From contig NZ_JAUKWH010000003.1 of the NCBI RefSeq assembly GCF_030504625.1, positions 124,001 to 188,000 of the forward strand: a stretch of 64,000 nt of DNA, given 5' to 3'. The notes below the pieces were generated by a model, which worked only from the letters and a program-made list of their open reading frames with translations, searched no databases and was not told the origin of the DNA. The translations under genes and the position numbers were made by a program. Origin of the DNA: Neisseria sp. MVDL19-042950. Lineage in GTDB: Bacteria; Pseudomonadota; Gammaproteobacteria; Burkholderiales; Neisseriaceae. Shown piece by piece: positions 1-8,346 of the stretch (positions are counted from its first letter, which is position 1; each line of letters begins with the position of its first letter).

Positions 1-39
1 AGCCTGCCTTTGTTGATATATGGAACACCATTTGCCGCT

Positions 40-339
40 TTAATTCTTGCCGCTGTTTTCCATTTCATGTTGCAAACGGTCAATTTCCGCTGCGATCAGC
101 GCACCGGCGCGGACGAGATTTTCAATCGGGCTTTGCAGTTTCCATGTATTTTCACTCCACGGCCATCCGCGCGGGCATTTGTCGGATTGTGTCGAGGCGG
201 CTTTCGCATAAGCCAATGCCGCCTCGACCAGCTCGCCGTTACGGTAGGCCATGTCTTTTTGCGTGGTGAAACCAAGATCATCGATTTGATGGCGGCGTTC
301 TTCTGCGATCAGTTCCACGCCGGAAAGATTAGTCTTCAT
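40..339 (-). CDS. Small phage/plasmid-type protein of unknown function
   Basis: A 99-residue protein beginning MKTNLSGVELIAEERRHQI. The opening (V-E-L-I-A-x-E-R-x-x-Q-I) resembles small conserved proteins common in phages and plasmids of Proteobacteria, which have no known role. It contains several W, P and Y residues and no membrane segment or signal peptide. The start is supported by AAGGAG a few bases upstream. It lies after the relaxase terminator, so it probably has its own promoter. I recognise the style of the family but not a function. Confidence 0.6.
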   Translation of the reverse strand: MKTNLSGVELIAEERRHQIDDLGFTTQKDMAYRNGELVEAALAYAKAASTQSDKCPRGWPWSENTWKLQSPIENLVRAGALIAAEIDRLQHEMENSGKN

Positions 340-379
340 AAAAGCTCCTTATATAGAATTAACGGACTACGCCGTCTGA

Positions 380-415
380 AAAAAAAAAGATGCTTCCCGA
401 CAGGAAACATCTCTC
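380..415 (-). terminator. Rho-independent terminator after the relaxase gene
   Basis: On the minus strand an imperfect hairpin (arms AGATG.TTCC and GGAA.CATCT, loop about 5 bases) is followed by a run of ten T. It lies just past the relaxase stop and closes the mobC-relaxase transcript. A DUS core overlaps the T tract. Confidence 0.8.
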
Positions 416-437
416 TAAAAAAACGCTACTGTGCAAA

Positions 438-1511
438 TTACCGTGATATGTCGTTATCTTGTCTGTCTTGATCGTGTGGGCTGAATTGCTGTTGCTGCTT
501 ATCGTGTGCAGGCTTGATGCCCTTAACGGTGTCGTACTGGTTTTGCGCTTTGGTATCAAACGATTGCCCGGCCACTTCTTTTGCCAGTTGGCTGATGATG
601 CGGGCTTCGGTTTTATTGCCCATCTTGTATAGTTCTTTGGCTATTAGGCCGTATTGTTCCAGGACAATGCCGCGCGTCTGCATGGTTTCTTTTAGATACG
701 GATGCTTGGGGCGGTCACTATTTTTCAGGGCTTCCATCAACTCAACCGCCTGTTGCCTTGCCGCATTAGACAATACACCACGTTGCCGCATGGCGCGCAG
801 CAGGCTGTTTTCCGGTTTCTGTACTTTGCCCCGGTGTTGCCGCTTGGTGGCCGCACACATCACGCCTTCTTCGCGTAACTTTTCGGCAAACCGGACACGC
901 CACTCGAACAAATCGGCTTTGCGCGGGTTGAGCCGCCGCCCGAACTCGTCCCGCATCAACACGCATAAGTGGACGTGTGGGTGTTTCGGTTCGTCGGAAT
1001 CGTGGCTGTCATGGTGCAGTCCGAACACATAATGATGCCCGGCAAACTGTTCGGCGGCGAAGTTGCGGGCGGCATTCAATACTGCGTCCGGCGGTGTGCC
1101 TTCGGGCATGGACAACACTATGTTCAGGGCTTCTTTATGCTTGCTCTCTTCGGGGATACCGAGTTTCCGCCAATCGTCTGCAAAACCCATGACCGCCCGT
1201 TTGCCGACCAGCTTTTCGCCGGATTGCGTTTCCAGCGGCACTTCGCCGTTACGCGATACATAATCCAAATGGTTGCGGACACCGCGCATACCTTTGGAGT
1301 TGTTACTGAGCCGCTTGGGGATTTTAACCATCACTTCGGGATGTTTAAGTGCGGCGGCGCGCAAGTTGGCCAAACCGCTGCCGGGCTTCAACGGCTTGGC
1401 GTTGCTACGGCGGCTACTGCCGAAATACAGCCCGCCGTCTTTTTTGGCTTTGACGGCACGGGTTTTATAGCCCAAAAACCAATCGTCTATTTTACGGTGC
1501 AATGTCATCAT
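438..1511 (-). CDS. Relaxase/mobilisation nuclease (MOBP, VirD2-like)
   Basis: Nicks the transfer origin and pilots the strand through the type IV channel. The three-histidine metal motif HPHVH is at about residues 177-181, and a candidate catalytic tyrosine lies in HLDYVSRNG near residue 84. The C-terminal 100 residues are Gln- and Lys-rich. I chose the ATG at 1511 (357 aa) because GGAAAGGAG lies just upstream; the longer frame to 1562 would run into mobC. It follows the MobC-like gene by about 13 bases and ends at a strong terminator. It is short compared with VirD2/TraI relaxases and has no helicase or primase fusion; primase is a separate gene here. I did not find a convincing nic site. 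Confidence 0.85.
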   Translation of the reverse strand: MMTLHRKIDDWFLGYKTRAVKAKKDGGLYFGSSRRSNAKPLKPGSGLANLRAAALKHPEVMVKIPKRLSNNSKGMRGVRNHLDYVSRNGEVPLETQSGEKLVGKRAVMGFADDWRKLGIPEESKHKEALNIVLSMPEGTPPDAVLNAARNFAAEQFAGHHYVFGLHHDSHDSDEPKHPHVHLCVLMRDEFGRRLNPRKADLFEWRVRFAEKLREEGVMCAATKRQHRGKVQKPENSLLRAMRQRGVLSNAARQQAVELMEALKNSDRPKHPYLKETMQTRGIVLEQYGLIAKELYKMGNKTEARIISQLAKEVAGQSFDTKAQNQYDTVKGIKPAHDKQQQQFSPHDQDRQDNDISR

Positions 1512-1524
1512 CACTCCTTTCCGG

Positions 1525-2070
1525 CTACTCCCGCTTCCTGCGGCGGTTGGTTTGCAGCACATGGTTTACCCTGCCGACGTGTGCATCAATGAACTTTTTA
1601 AGTTCGGTAATCTGTTGGCTGCTCAAAGATACGTTTTCGCCCGCATTCAGGCGGCGGGCGATTTGGTTGAGATTGCGGCCTATCATGACCAACTGGTAGT
1701 TAGACTGCGACAGCACATCGGCTTCAAATGCCGACAAAATCGGATGGTGCGAGATATGGGATTGGATAATGTCTCTGACAACATCGTTGATGGAGCCGCG
1801 ACGTGTCTCCGCTGCCGCCTCAAGATAGGCGCGGTCTTTATCCGGTAGGCGCAGGGTGATGCGCTTTTTACATTTGGGCGGTGGCAGTTGTACCGGATCG
1901 GGTTCGGCGGCCGCTTCTAACTCTGCCTGTAACAGTTTTTTGGACAACAAAGACACACTGGCTTTTCCGTAACGTTTAAAGGCCACTTCGCGAAGAGAAT
2001 GTAATTCGTGTTCTTTTAGACCAAATACCCTGACAGGTATTGATTTCGCTTGGTTAGCTGTATCATTCAT
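1525..2070 (-). CDS. MobC-like relaxosome accessory protein
   Basis: A 181-residue protein. The C-terminal half holds NLNQIARRLN (about residue 131), the hallmark of MobC-family proteins, which bind the transfer origin and help the relaxase melt DNA. A middle stretch (KKRITLRLPDKDRAYL) looks like a ribbon-helix-helix beta strand and helix. It lies immediately before the relaxase on the same transcript, the usual mobC-mobA order. Family assignment is good; the exact binding site is unknown. Confidence 0.8.
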   Translation of the reverse strand: MNDTANQAKSIPVRVFGLKEHELHSLREVAFKRYGKASVSLLSKKLLQAELEAAAEPDPVQLPPPKCKKRITLRLPDKDRAYLEAAAETRRGSINDVVRDIIQSHISHHPILSAFEADVLSQSNYQLVMIGRNLNQIARRLNAGENVSLSSQQITELKKFIDAHVGRVNHVLQTNRRRKRE

Positions 2071-2090
2071 AAATCATACATCCCGAAAAA

Positions 2091-2115
2091 GCCTGCATCC
2101 ACGACAGATGCAGGC
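2091..2115. repeat. 8-bp stem hairpin between orf 3077 and mobC
   Basis: GCCTGCAT at 2091-2098 and ATGCAGGC at 2108-2115 form a perfect inverted repeat with a 9-base loop in the 68-base gap upstream of mobC. There is no T tract, so it is a weak terminator at best. Its place before mobC makes it a possible part of the transfer origin, but no recognisable nic consensus is present. Confidence 0.5.
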
Positions 2116-2138
2116 CAATCTACGACCGCTATTCAAAA

Positions 2139-3077
2139 TCACCGCTCAATACCGGTTTCAGTTTGCCGCTCCGGCGTGGTCTCATATTTGTTTGCGACTG
2201 CCTGAGTTTGCGAACGGTAAAAATTAATCCTTGCCTGTAACTGCACGTCAGCGGGCAGGCCGGATATGGTTTTTTCCAACGCATGTTCCAAAACGGTGCG
2301 GTGCTGTTTATCCGCTGTGGACAAAGTGGCCGTCTGCATCAGGTATAGATGTTTGAGTACATTCAGGCTGCCTTGCGTACTTTGCTCCGCTTCACCATTG
2401 GAAAAGGCCGTCTGAGCTATTTCAGACGGCCTCATTGAGCTACTTAAACTTTTTTCAGATGGCTCTGTAAAGAGACCGTCTGAAACATTGTCCGGCGAAG
2501 CAGATTGCCATGCTTTATCGGCAACGGTATCTTGAGCGGGGTTTTCCATACTGTTTGTTTTCAGCGTTTTTTCGCGTTCCTGCTTATGCAGGGTACGGAT
2601 ATGATTATAGGTATCGCGGAATTTGGCGTATTGTTCCCCTTTAACGCCTTGCAGATGGCTGTAACCGAACTCCTGTTTGTCTTCGTGCCACACAATACGG
2701 GCTTTTTCCACGCCCGGCACGAAAAAGCGGTTGGGATATTTGCGCCACTGCGTAATTTCTCCCGCTTCCAACATAGGCTTTAAAAATTCGGGAATCGGGG
2801 TGCGTGCGACATGATCTATTTTCCGCTGCTCCCGCTCGATGGCCGCCTCTGTTTTTTCGATGCTTTTTTGAAGGGTGCGCAAACTCTCGTTCTGCCGTTC
2901 CCAACGGTTCATGGTCGCTTGGCCGTTGCGTTTGTCGTTAAGCGGTTGGCCGTTTGCAGACTGTACGTCGTCGAAATGCGCCTGTAATTTGTTGTCGAAA
3001 GCAGTCTGCTTTTTGGCCAAAGACTGCTGCAAAATCTCCATGCGTTTACTGCCGGCGGGTTTGCTTTCGTTCTCCAT
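2139..3077 (-). CDS. Unknown conjugative-element protein, coiled-coil
   Basis: 312 residues from the ATG at 3077 (CGGAGAAAG upstream). Residues about 10-90 are predicted coiled coil. A conserved block (PEFLKPMLEAGEITQWRKYP and the following F-F-V-P-G-V region, about 95-150) resembles segments seen in plasmid primases and mobilisation-region proteins. The rest is Gln/Ser-rich and contains two in-frame DUS cores. It lies between a toxin-antitoxin pair and mobC, so a role in DNA processing is plausible, but I do not recognise a defined family. Confidence 0.6.
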   Translation of the reverse strand: MENESKPAGSKRMEILQQSLAKKQTAFDNKLQAHFDDVQSANGQPLNDKRNGQATMNRWERQNESLRTLQKSIEKTEAAIEREQRKIDHVARTPIPEFLKPMLEAGEITQWRKYPNRFFVPGVEKARIVWHEDKQEFGYSHLQGVKGEQYAKFRDTYNHIRTLHKQEREKTLKTNSMENPAQDTVADKAWQSASPDNVSDGLFTEPSEKSLSSSMRPSEIAQTAFSNGEAEQSTQGSLNVLKHLYLMQTATLSTADKQHRTVLEHALEKTISGLPADVQLQARINFYRSQTQAVANKYETTPERQTETGIER

Positions 3078-3142
3078 ACACTTTCTCCGAAACAAAATAA
3101 GCCCGAACTGAGGTGTCCGGGCGGTATGGTTCAAATGTGAAT

Positions 3143-3170
3143 AAGGCCGTCTGAAATTTCAGACGGCCTT
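3143..3170. terminator. DUS inverted-repeat hairpin
   Basis: AAGGCCGTCTGAAATTTCAG and its complement form a near-perfect inverted DUS pair just past the end of the minus-strand toxin gene at 3203. Such pairs commonly double as uptake signal and terminator in Neisseria. Confidence 0.75.
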
Positions 3171-3202
3171 TTGACAATTGCAGATTGTGAATACGGATTG
3201 AT

Positions 3203-3499
3203 TTACTCATCAGGCCATTTTGGCCATTGGGGCAGTACGGCAACAACGGTCAGGTGGTTTTCTGATACTGTGTAAACTATGCGGTAGCGCATTAGAAATA
3301 ATTCACGGGTACCGTTAACGATTCCCGGTTTTCCCATTTGAGGTTGAGTTGCTGCCAAATCTAATAACCGCTTCATTTCCGCATAGGCTTTTCGGGCCGA
3401 AGCGGAACCGGCATAATCCCGTCGGGCTGCCAAAAGCTGCTTGCGCTGCTGTACGGCCTTATCCGTCCATTCTACCTGCATCTGCATTTCTTTCTTCAT
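3203..3499 (-). CDS. RelE/ParE-family toxin
   Basis: About 98 residues from the ATG at 3499, supported by GGAG 10 bases upstream. The sequence (VEWTDKAVQQRKQL, then RELFLMRYRIVYTV and LTVVAVLPQ) matches the RelE/ParE fold: N-terminal helices, then antiparallel strands with conserved R and Y. Such toxins cleave ribosome-bound mRNA or poison gyrase; which applies here cannot be read. It overlaps the upstream antitoxin by about 40 bases, the usual coupled arrangement. Confidence 0.75.
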   Translation of the reverse strand: MKKEMQMQVEWTDKAVQQRKQLLAARRDYAGSASARKAYAEMKRLLDLAATQPQMGKPGIVNGTRELFLMRYRIVYTVSENHLTVVAVLPQWPKWPDE

Positions 3500-3746
3500 C
3501 AGCCCATTGCTCCAATAATGCTTCCATTTCCCGATCAACTTCTTCCCCGCTACGCACTCTGCCTGCGGCAACATCGGCCAAGCCTTTTTCCACTTCCGCC
3601 CTCACATAGGCCTCATAACGCTGCTTTTCAATGAAATCGCGCATAAATTCCCGTACCAGTTGGGAGGCATTGCGATCAGACAGGCGGGCAGCTTCCATAA
3701 ATGCCTCTTTTTCGGCATCAGGAACATTCATAATAAATTGTGCCAT
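3459..3746 (-). CDS. Antitoxin partner of the RelE/ParE toxin
   Basis: 95 residues from the ATG at 3746, with AAAGGAG upstream. The N-terminus (AQFIMNVPDAEKEAFMEAAR) and following helix (NASQLVREFM) look like a ribbon-helix-helix DNA-binding domain. The acidic C-terminus (GEEVDREMEALLEQW) would wrap the toxin. It precedes and overlaps the toxin gene. By analogy the pair represses its own promoter; an A/T palindrome lies just upstream. Confidence 0.7.
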   Translation of the reverse strand: MAQFIMNVPDAEKEAFMEAARLSDRNASQLVREFMRDFIEKQRYEAYVRAEVEKGLADVAAGRVRSGEEVDREMEALLEQWADEERNADAGRMDG

Positions 3747-3767
3747 TTTCAATCTCCTTTCAAGAAT

Positions 3768-3787
3768 ATATATATACAATATATATC
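3768..3787. promoter_or_regulatory. A/T palindrome upstream of antitoxin (possible operator)
   Basis: ATATATATA and ATATATAT flank a CA dinucleotide about 25 bases before the antitoxin start. The position suits an autorepression operator or the -10 region. Simple A/T composition makes this weak. Confidence 0.3.
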
Positions 3788-3820
3788 AGGAAGTTTTTCC
3801 CATCAACTGACAATTCAGCA

Positions 3821-3847
3821 AAAGGCCGTCTGAAATTTCAGACGGCC
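3821..3847. terminator. DUS inverted-repeat hairpin
   Basis: An inverted DUS pair (AGGCCGTCTGAAATTTCAG and complement) lies between two toxin-antitoxin modules, 25 bases past the stop of the minus-strand toxin at 3872. Confidence 0.75.
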
Positions 3848-3871
3848 ATAGGCGATAAACAGAATATAAGG

Positions 3872-4147
3872 TTACGGATATTCTTTCCGTACATGAAGTA
3901 CCGACAGGATTTTCACACGGCTTGGGGATACTTCGTAAATAATCAAGTAATTGGGGTGTATCACATATTCTCTGGTATCGGCCACGCGACCTTTTCTGCC
4001 TATATACGGCAGAGTGGACAAATGCTGAACCGAATCATGTATCAGCAAATCCATTTCAACGGCTGCATGAGGGTTGTCTGCAAACATAAAGTCGAGAATA
4101 TCGTCAACATCAGACAATGCGCCTGCCGACCATTCAATGATGTGCAT
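3872..4147 (-). CDS. ParE/RelE-family toxin
   Basis: 91 residues. The sequence IIEWSAGALSDVDDILDFM, then IGRKGRVADTREYVI and YLIIYEV, is characteristic of the ParE/RelE plasmid-stabilisation family, with the conserved R-E-Y and I-Y-E-V strands. The targets of such toxins are gyrase (ParE) or translation (RelE). The gene overlaps the end of its antitoxin by 14 bases. Confidence 0.85.
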   Translation of the reverse strand: MHIIEWSAGALSDVDDILDFMFADNPHAAVEMDLLIHDSVQHLSTLPYIGRKGRVADTREYVIHPNYLIIYEVSPSRVKILSVLHVRKEYP

Positions 4148-4334
4148 TTTTCAGGCGTTCCAGTCTCTTCATCCGTTGCTGCTCAAAGTGCGCCAATGCT
4201 TCTTCATGGCTGACTGTGGGAGCAGCACGGGCGGCCTCGACCTTGTTTTCAAGCCATTGCAGGTAAGAATCGGCTTCGTTCGGAGAATCGAATTCCGAAA
4301 GTCTCGGATCAAGTTTCAATGCGGTTTCTGCCAT
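4134..4334 (-). CDS. Antitoxin partner of the ParE-like toxin
   Basis: 66 residues from the ATG at 4334 (MAETALKLDPRLSEFDS), with AGAGG upstream. Short, acidic in the middle and basic at the C-terminus (RMKRLERLKN). The sequence resembles small antitoxins paired with ParE/RelE toxins, though the DNA-binding fold is not obvious. A palindrome GATAG-GG-CTATC lies at 4359-4370, about 25 bases before the start, a candidate operator. Confidence 0.65.
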   Translation of the reverse strand: MAETALKLDPRLSEFDSPNEADSYLQWLENKVEAARAAPTVSHEEALAHFEQQRMKRLERLKNAHH

Positions 4335-4402
4335 CGCGGAACCTCTTTCAAAAGATTGGATAGGGCTATCGTGCCTGATACGGCTTTGTTTTGTCAATGG
4401 AT

Positions 4403-4428
4403 AAGGCCGTCTGAAATTTCAGACGGCC
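4403..4428. terminator. DUS inverted-repeat hairpin after the primase gene
   Basis: An inverted DUS pair between the primase stop (4448) and the toxin-antitoxin module downstream on the minus strand. Confidence 0.75.
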
Positions 4429-4447
4429 ATATCTCGAGACGGCTGCA

Positions 4448-7400
4448 TTAACGCTCGATTTCCATTTCTTTACCTTGCGAACGTTCATGCCGTTGGTTGC
4501 GTTCGGTTGTTTGGTTGGTCGGCGTTTGCTGATGGGCGGGCTGCTTAATCGGCTTCGGCAGTTTCAGCTTGGAACCGCTCATCTGTTTGGCCGTATGCTC
4601 GTAATAGTTTGTCAGTGCCAACGTGCGGGCATCGCCTTTCAGACCGCGTATGGTATCCAAGACATTCCGCTCGTGCCATTGCAGGTGCTGTTTGTTGGCC
4701 TTCGACAATTTGGACGCTTTATCCATATACACCGATCGTGCCGAAATAAAGTTGGTTTCCAGTGCGGCCGTTTTCATACGGTTGGCCTGTACGACCACTT
4801 CGGAGCGGATTTCGGATTGTCCGACGGCTTGCAACGGCACACCCGGTTGCGTGTCGGCGGCAGGAGAAGAATTGATCGTGGCATCGGACGGCAATTCATT
4901 CTGCGCCATCATCTTATCGGCTTTCGACAACATCTCCACGTCGGGCTTGGCGGACACCTTCTCCGGTTCGCCTTTAGCAGGTGCTTCTTTTTCCTGCTGC
5001 TGCCGGTGGTCTTGCACGATTTCCATGCGAAACAGATTGCGCTCGACTTCTTTTTTCTCGGTACCGGTGATTTTTCCGTTTTCATCGCGCACGTTCACTT
5101 CGATTTCAACCGGTTGTTTACCCAACTTGTGCAAATGGATGCGGTCGCCGATTTCGGCTCCGCTGCGTGCCATTGCATCCGGTATATCCACGCCCCACAC
5201 GGTACGCTCCTTGCCCTCTCTTTCCAGCACGATATACGGACTGATTTGCTCGTTGGGGTTGTGGCGATAGTGTGCCGTGCCGACATCCACAATCCGCTCT
5301 CCCACTTCTGCGGCCGCTGCGGTTTTGGCCGCTACACCCGCTTGGGTTTCAGACGGCCTTTGCCGCTTGTCGCCGGGATACGGGGCGGGTGCGACTTTTT
5401 CCTTTACCGGCTCTACCGTCGGTGCGTGTTCGGGCTGCGGTTCGATGGCATTCAACGACCGCTCTTGGCGCATCCGCTCCAACAAGGCCAAGTCTTCGGG
5501 TTTGGGGCGGTATCCAGTGGTGCGGATACCCCGGCTTTCAGCCGCCACATACATCATGGATTTAAACTCTTGGCTGCCGCTGATTTTGATGCTGTCCCAG
5601 CCTTTCTCTTTGGCCACCTCAAGCATATCGTTGATGGTTTGCATGTCAGTCTTGGCGGTGCTGATTTTTTTGCCCGCGTCGGTAAACATCACGGTGGTAT
5701 GGTTGGCCGCCGACAAATACTTTCCACCGGCTACAACGTAACGGCTTTCAATGCTCTCCGGCGGGATGCGGTAATTCAGATCGGTTACGGGCTTTTTTAC
5801 GGTTGCAGCTTCCGGCTCCGGTACAGCGTCGTTTTTTTCCGCTTGGTCGGGTTCGGATGTTTGTTCGGGCGCGTTACCCGGTAACGGGGATTCCCACCCT
5901 TCAGCAGTTTTGCTGAACGGCACCAATTCACCGTCATGGGTTAAACCTTCATATCCGTAAATATCCCCTGCATTATCCAAGTCAGCTTGGATTTCCTGCG
6001 GGGTCTTTCGCAAATATTGGATATTGGTGCGCGGGTCGTACATTTCATAATGCCTGAAATCGCCTTCATAATACGCACGGCCGGATACTCCGTCGGCGGT
6101 ACGGCCGCCGCCAAAAACGTGATCGGGATCGACACCCTGATAAGGTTCGGGTTCTTTAGCCTGACGTAACGAAGCGTATTCGATCGTGTTTTCCGGCAGA
6201 GGGTTTTTAGACGGCTTCTCCGGTGTAGCTTCCGTCTCAGGTGCATCGTGTTGATTACTGTTCATCTCCTGCTCCTGCTTATGTAAAACAGAAGCCGCCT
6301 CGGTTGAGGCGGCTTGGTGTGGCGGTTCGGCGGGCGGCGGCGCGGAATAGCCCGATAAGCGGGCTTCTTCGGCAACTACGGCTGCCCACTCTTCGTCGCT
6401 GATGGCAGGCGCGGCGGCAGGTATCGGCTCGGCTTGCGGCGTGGCAGCCGGTGCAGTTTCAGGCCGTCTGAAAACCGATTCCATTTTTTCACGGACGGCT
6501 TCGAGACCGGCCAAATGGTGCAAGTCGTTAAAATCGCTAGGCAACTTGGGACGGCCTTGTTCGTCCATGCCGTTTTCTTGCTGGTATTGTCTGATTTGGG
6601 TCATGGTAAATTCCGGTTCGACAACCTGTGCCCGACCGCCGAAGTATGCCGCTGCCTGTAAAGCCTTTTTCATACCTGTCTGACTGGCATCGTTATCTAC
6701 TGCAAGCGTAATAGGTACGTTTTCAGGCAGACTTTTGGATAAACGTTCCGATACCGTTACCATATTTCCGGCATTGAACGCCACGATTACGGTTTTACCC
6801 GTAGCTTGATGGATACTTGCCGCCGTCGCTAAACCTTCGGCGATAACGATACCGTTTTGCGTGTTGGCGGCGTCGCCCACTACCGCGAAGCCGCCTTGTA
6901 CTTGGCCGTCAGCCAAAAACCGTTTGCCGCCGTCCTGATTGATGGACTGGACGTTGACAATCTCACGGTTGTAATACACGGGCACCAACAGATTATTGTC
7001 GCCCTGATACATGTTTTGTCGCAGCCCGGCAATTGTGGCCGGATCCGTAATGCCTTTGGCTGCCAAATAGGGATGGCTGATTTGGGCAGGTGTAGCACCC
7101 GCCCAAATCCGTTGGGCGAGATGTTTTACTTGTTCCCGACGTTCGGCTTGGGCTTGTTCTTCGGCCAAGCGGGTTGCCTCCCGTTCGGCCTTAATCCTTG
7201 CCTGCTCTTCGGCTGACGGCTGCGTGTAAGGCTTGTCGGGACGGTAGCCGTTAAGCCGGGCATCGTGGAACAGCGAACCGATGGAGCGTGTCGGGTTTTT
7301 AATGCTTTTCCATACGCTGCGTGCGGAGCGGGCATCGTAGTTGTCAGCCTGTTGTGACCATTGATCCCACAGGTCAAAGCCATTCTCGCCTAACTCGTTT

Positions 7401-7489
7401 TTGAGTGAATATCCGGTGTGCACCCATGTTTCCCGATCATGCGGGTCAATGTAACTTAAGGCATTACGGATGTCGTCGTAGTTGCTCAT
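4448..7489 (-). CDS. Conjugative-element primase-like protein (TOPRIM, TraC-like)
   Basis: 1013 residues; start supported by GGAG 8 bases upstream. Residues 1-65 match the PriCT-2 primase C-terminal type. Residues about 190-300 look like a TOPRIM domain (VIAEGLATAASIHQATGK, then TLAVDNDAS). Long Pro/Glu-rich linkers follow. A segment near 735-830 (VGTAHYRHNPNEQISPYI, WGVDIPDAM, GDRIHLHKLGKQPVEIEV) is like the LPD-type domains found at the ends of relaxases and TraC primases. Expected role: priming the transferred strand in the recipient, possibly travelling with it. A perfect 8-bp hairpin (GCCGCCTC/GAGGCGGC, 6291-6311) lies inside the coding sequence. The function of the C-terminal 180 residues is unclear. 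Confidence 0.8.
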   Translation of the reverse strand: MSNYDDIRNALSYIDPHDRETWVHTGYSLKNELGENGFDLWDQWSQQADNYDARSARSVWKSIKNPTRSIGSLFHDARLNGYRPDKPYTQPSAEEQARIKAEREATRLAEEQAQAERREQVKHLAQRIWAGATPAQISHPYLAAKGITDPATIAGLRQNMYQGDNNLLVPVYYNREIVNVQSINQDGGKRFLADGQVQGGFAVVGDAANTQNGIVIAEGLATAASIHQATGKTVIVAFNAGNMVTVSERLSKSLPENVPITLAVDNDASQTGMKKALQAAAYFGGRAQVVEPEFTMTQIRQYQQENGMDEQGRPKLPSDFNDLHHLAGLEAVREKMESVFRRPETAPAATPQAEPIPAAAPAISDEEWAAVVAEEARLSGYSAPPPAEPPHQAASTEAASVLHKQEQEMNSNQHDAPETEATPEKPSKNPLPENTIEYASLRQAKEPEPYQGVDPDHVFGGGRTADGVSGRAYYEGDFRHYEMYDPRTNIQYLRKTPQEIQADLDNAGDIYGYEGLTHDGELVPFSKTAEGWESPLPGNAPEQTSEPDQAEKNDAVPEPEAATVKKPVTDLNYRIPPESIESRYVVAGGKYLSAANHTTVMFTDAGKKISTAKTDMQTINDMLEVAKEKGWDSIKISGSQEFKSMMYVAAESRGIRTTGYRPKPEDLALLERMRQERSLNAIEPQPEHAPTVEPVKEKVAPAPYPGDKRQRPSETQAGVAAKTAAAAEVGERIVDVGTAHYRHNPNEQISPYIVLEREGKERTVWGVDIPDAMARSGAEIGDRIHLHKLGKQPVEIEVNVRDENGKITGTEKKEVERNLFRMEIVQDHRQQQEKEAPAKGEPEKVSAKPDVEMLSKADKMMAQNELPSDATINSSPAADTQPGVPLQAVGQSEIRSEVVVQANRMKTAALETNFISARSVYMDKASKLSKANKQHLQWHERNVLDTIRGLKGDARTLALTNYYEHTAKQMSGSKLKLPKPIKQPAHQQTPTNQTTERNQRHERSQGKEMEIER

Positions 7490-7510
7490 AACTGTTCTCC
7501 AAAAATGAAA

Positions 7511-7537
7511 AAGGCCGTCTGAAAATATTCAGACGGC
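7511..7537. terminator. DUS inverted-repeat hairpin
   Basis: AAGGCCGTCTGAAAATATTC with its complement, just past the stop of the minus-strand GNAT toxin at 7560. Confidence 0.7.
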
Positions 7538-7559
7538 TTGAGGGGTAAAAAAAGAAGAT

Positions 7560-8051
7560 TCATCGGGACTTAAGGTTGCCTAAGGGATAAAAAAGCCGGT
7601 CATGGCGGTCAGGAAACGGCAGAAAGCCGAAATGACGGTAAAAGGCGGTGGCATGAGCGTCTTTGGCTTCGACAATCATGGCGAATACGGCAATTTCCGC
7701 ACGGGCAGAACGTATCAGTGCATCTGCCAACAATATGCCTCCCAAGCCCCTGCCGGCGTGCGTCCCATCTACAGCCAACCTGCCCAACAATACGGCAGGT
7801 ATGGACGGATAACGCGGCAGCTTTTTGCCGATATGTTCAGGCAGGTTGTCCAATGGAACGGATGCGGATGCCAGCGTGTAGTAGCCGGCTATCGAACCGT
7901 CCAGTGCTACGGCTGTAAAGCAGGCGGAGATACGGCGCTTGATGTCTTGAGTTACTTGGGTATGGAAATAACGGTTTAACGGTTCCGATGCACTCCGGAA
8001 AGATTTGCGGTCTGCTGACGGATCCAATGGAACGATACGGTAATCAGTCAT
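7560..8051 (-). CDS. GNAT acetyltransferase toxin (TacT-like)
   Basis: 163 residues of the GNAT fold: LLGRLAVDGTHAGRGLGGIL carries the acetyl-CoA-binding R-G-x-G-x-G/L loop, and FYRHFGFLPFPDRHDRLFYP is the typical C-terminus of TacT/AtaT-type toxins. These acetylate the amino acid on charged tRNA and stop translation. Its antitoxin ends 8 bases inside this gene, so the two are coupled. Assignment to the TacT class rests on the DUF1778 partner and the C-terminal motif. Confidence 0.85.
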   Translation of the reverse strand: MTDYRIVPLDPSADRKSFRSASEPLNRYFHTQVTQDIKRRISACFTAVALDGSIAGYYTLASASVPLDNLPEHIGKKLPRYPSIPAVLLGRLAVDGTHAGRGLGGILLADALIRSARAEIAVFAMIVEAKDAHATAFYRHFGFLPFPDRHDRLFYPLGNLKSR

Positions 8052-8319
8052 GGCCGATCAGTCGGTTGTGTTGTTCCAAAGCACGTTGCAACGCAGTATT
8101 GGGCTGCGGCGGGTTAAGCAGAGCTGCGGCAAAAGCGGTTTGATCGGCCAACGATAGATTGAGTATCTCCGCCTCTGCAATAGTTTTGCGGGCGGCCTCC
8201 TGTGCTGCACGAATAACGAAATCGCTCAGACTGCGGCCTTCAAGTTCGGCAGCACGTTTCAACAAAGCGTGGGTATCCCGGTTTACTCTGGCTTCAAAAC
8301 GGGCGGTTGCGGCGGCCAT
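8044..8319 (-). CDS. DUF1778-family antitoxin (TacA-like)
   Basis: 91 residues with a ribbon-helix-helix N-terminus (ATARFEARVNRDTHALLKRA, LEGRSLSDFVIRAA) and a tail that would bind the GNAT toxin. DUF1778 proteins pair with TacT-type acetyltransferases. Start backed by AGGAG. A perfect 10-bp inverted repeat 28 bases upstream is the likely operator for autorepression. Confidence 0.85.
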   Translation of the reverse strand: MAAATARFEARVNRDTHALLKRAAELEGRSLSDFVIRAAQEAARKTIAEAEILNLSLADQTAFAAALLNPPQPNTALQRALEQHNRLIGHD

Positions 8320-8346
8320 GATGGTTCTCCTAATGGTTCACAGTTA

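Noticed and set aside
2071-2138. Transfer origin in the hairpin before mobC
   Set aside because: No recognisable MOBP nic consensus beside the stem; kept only as a possibility.
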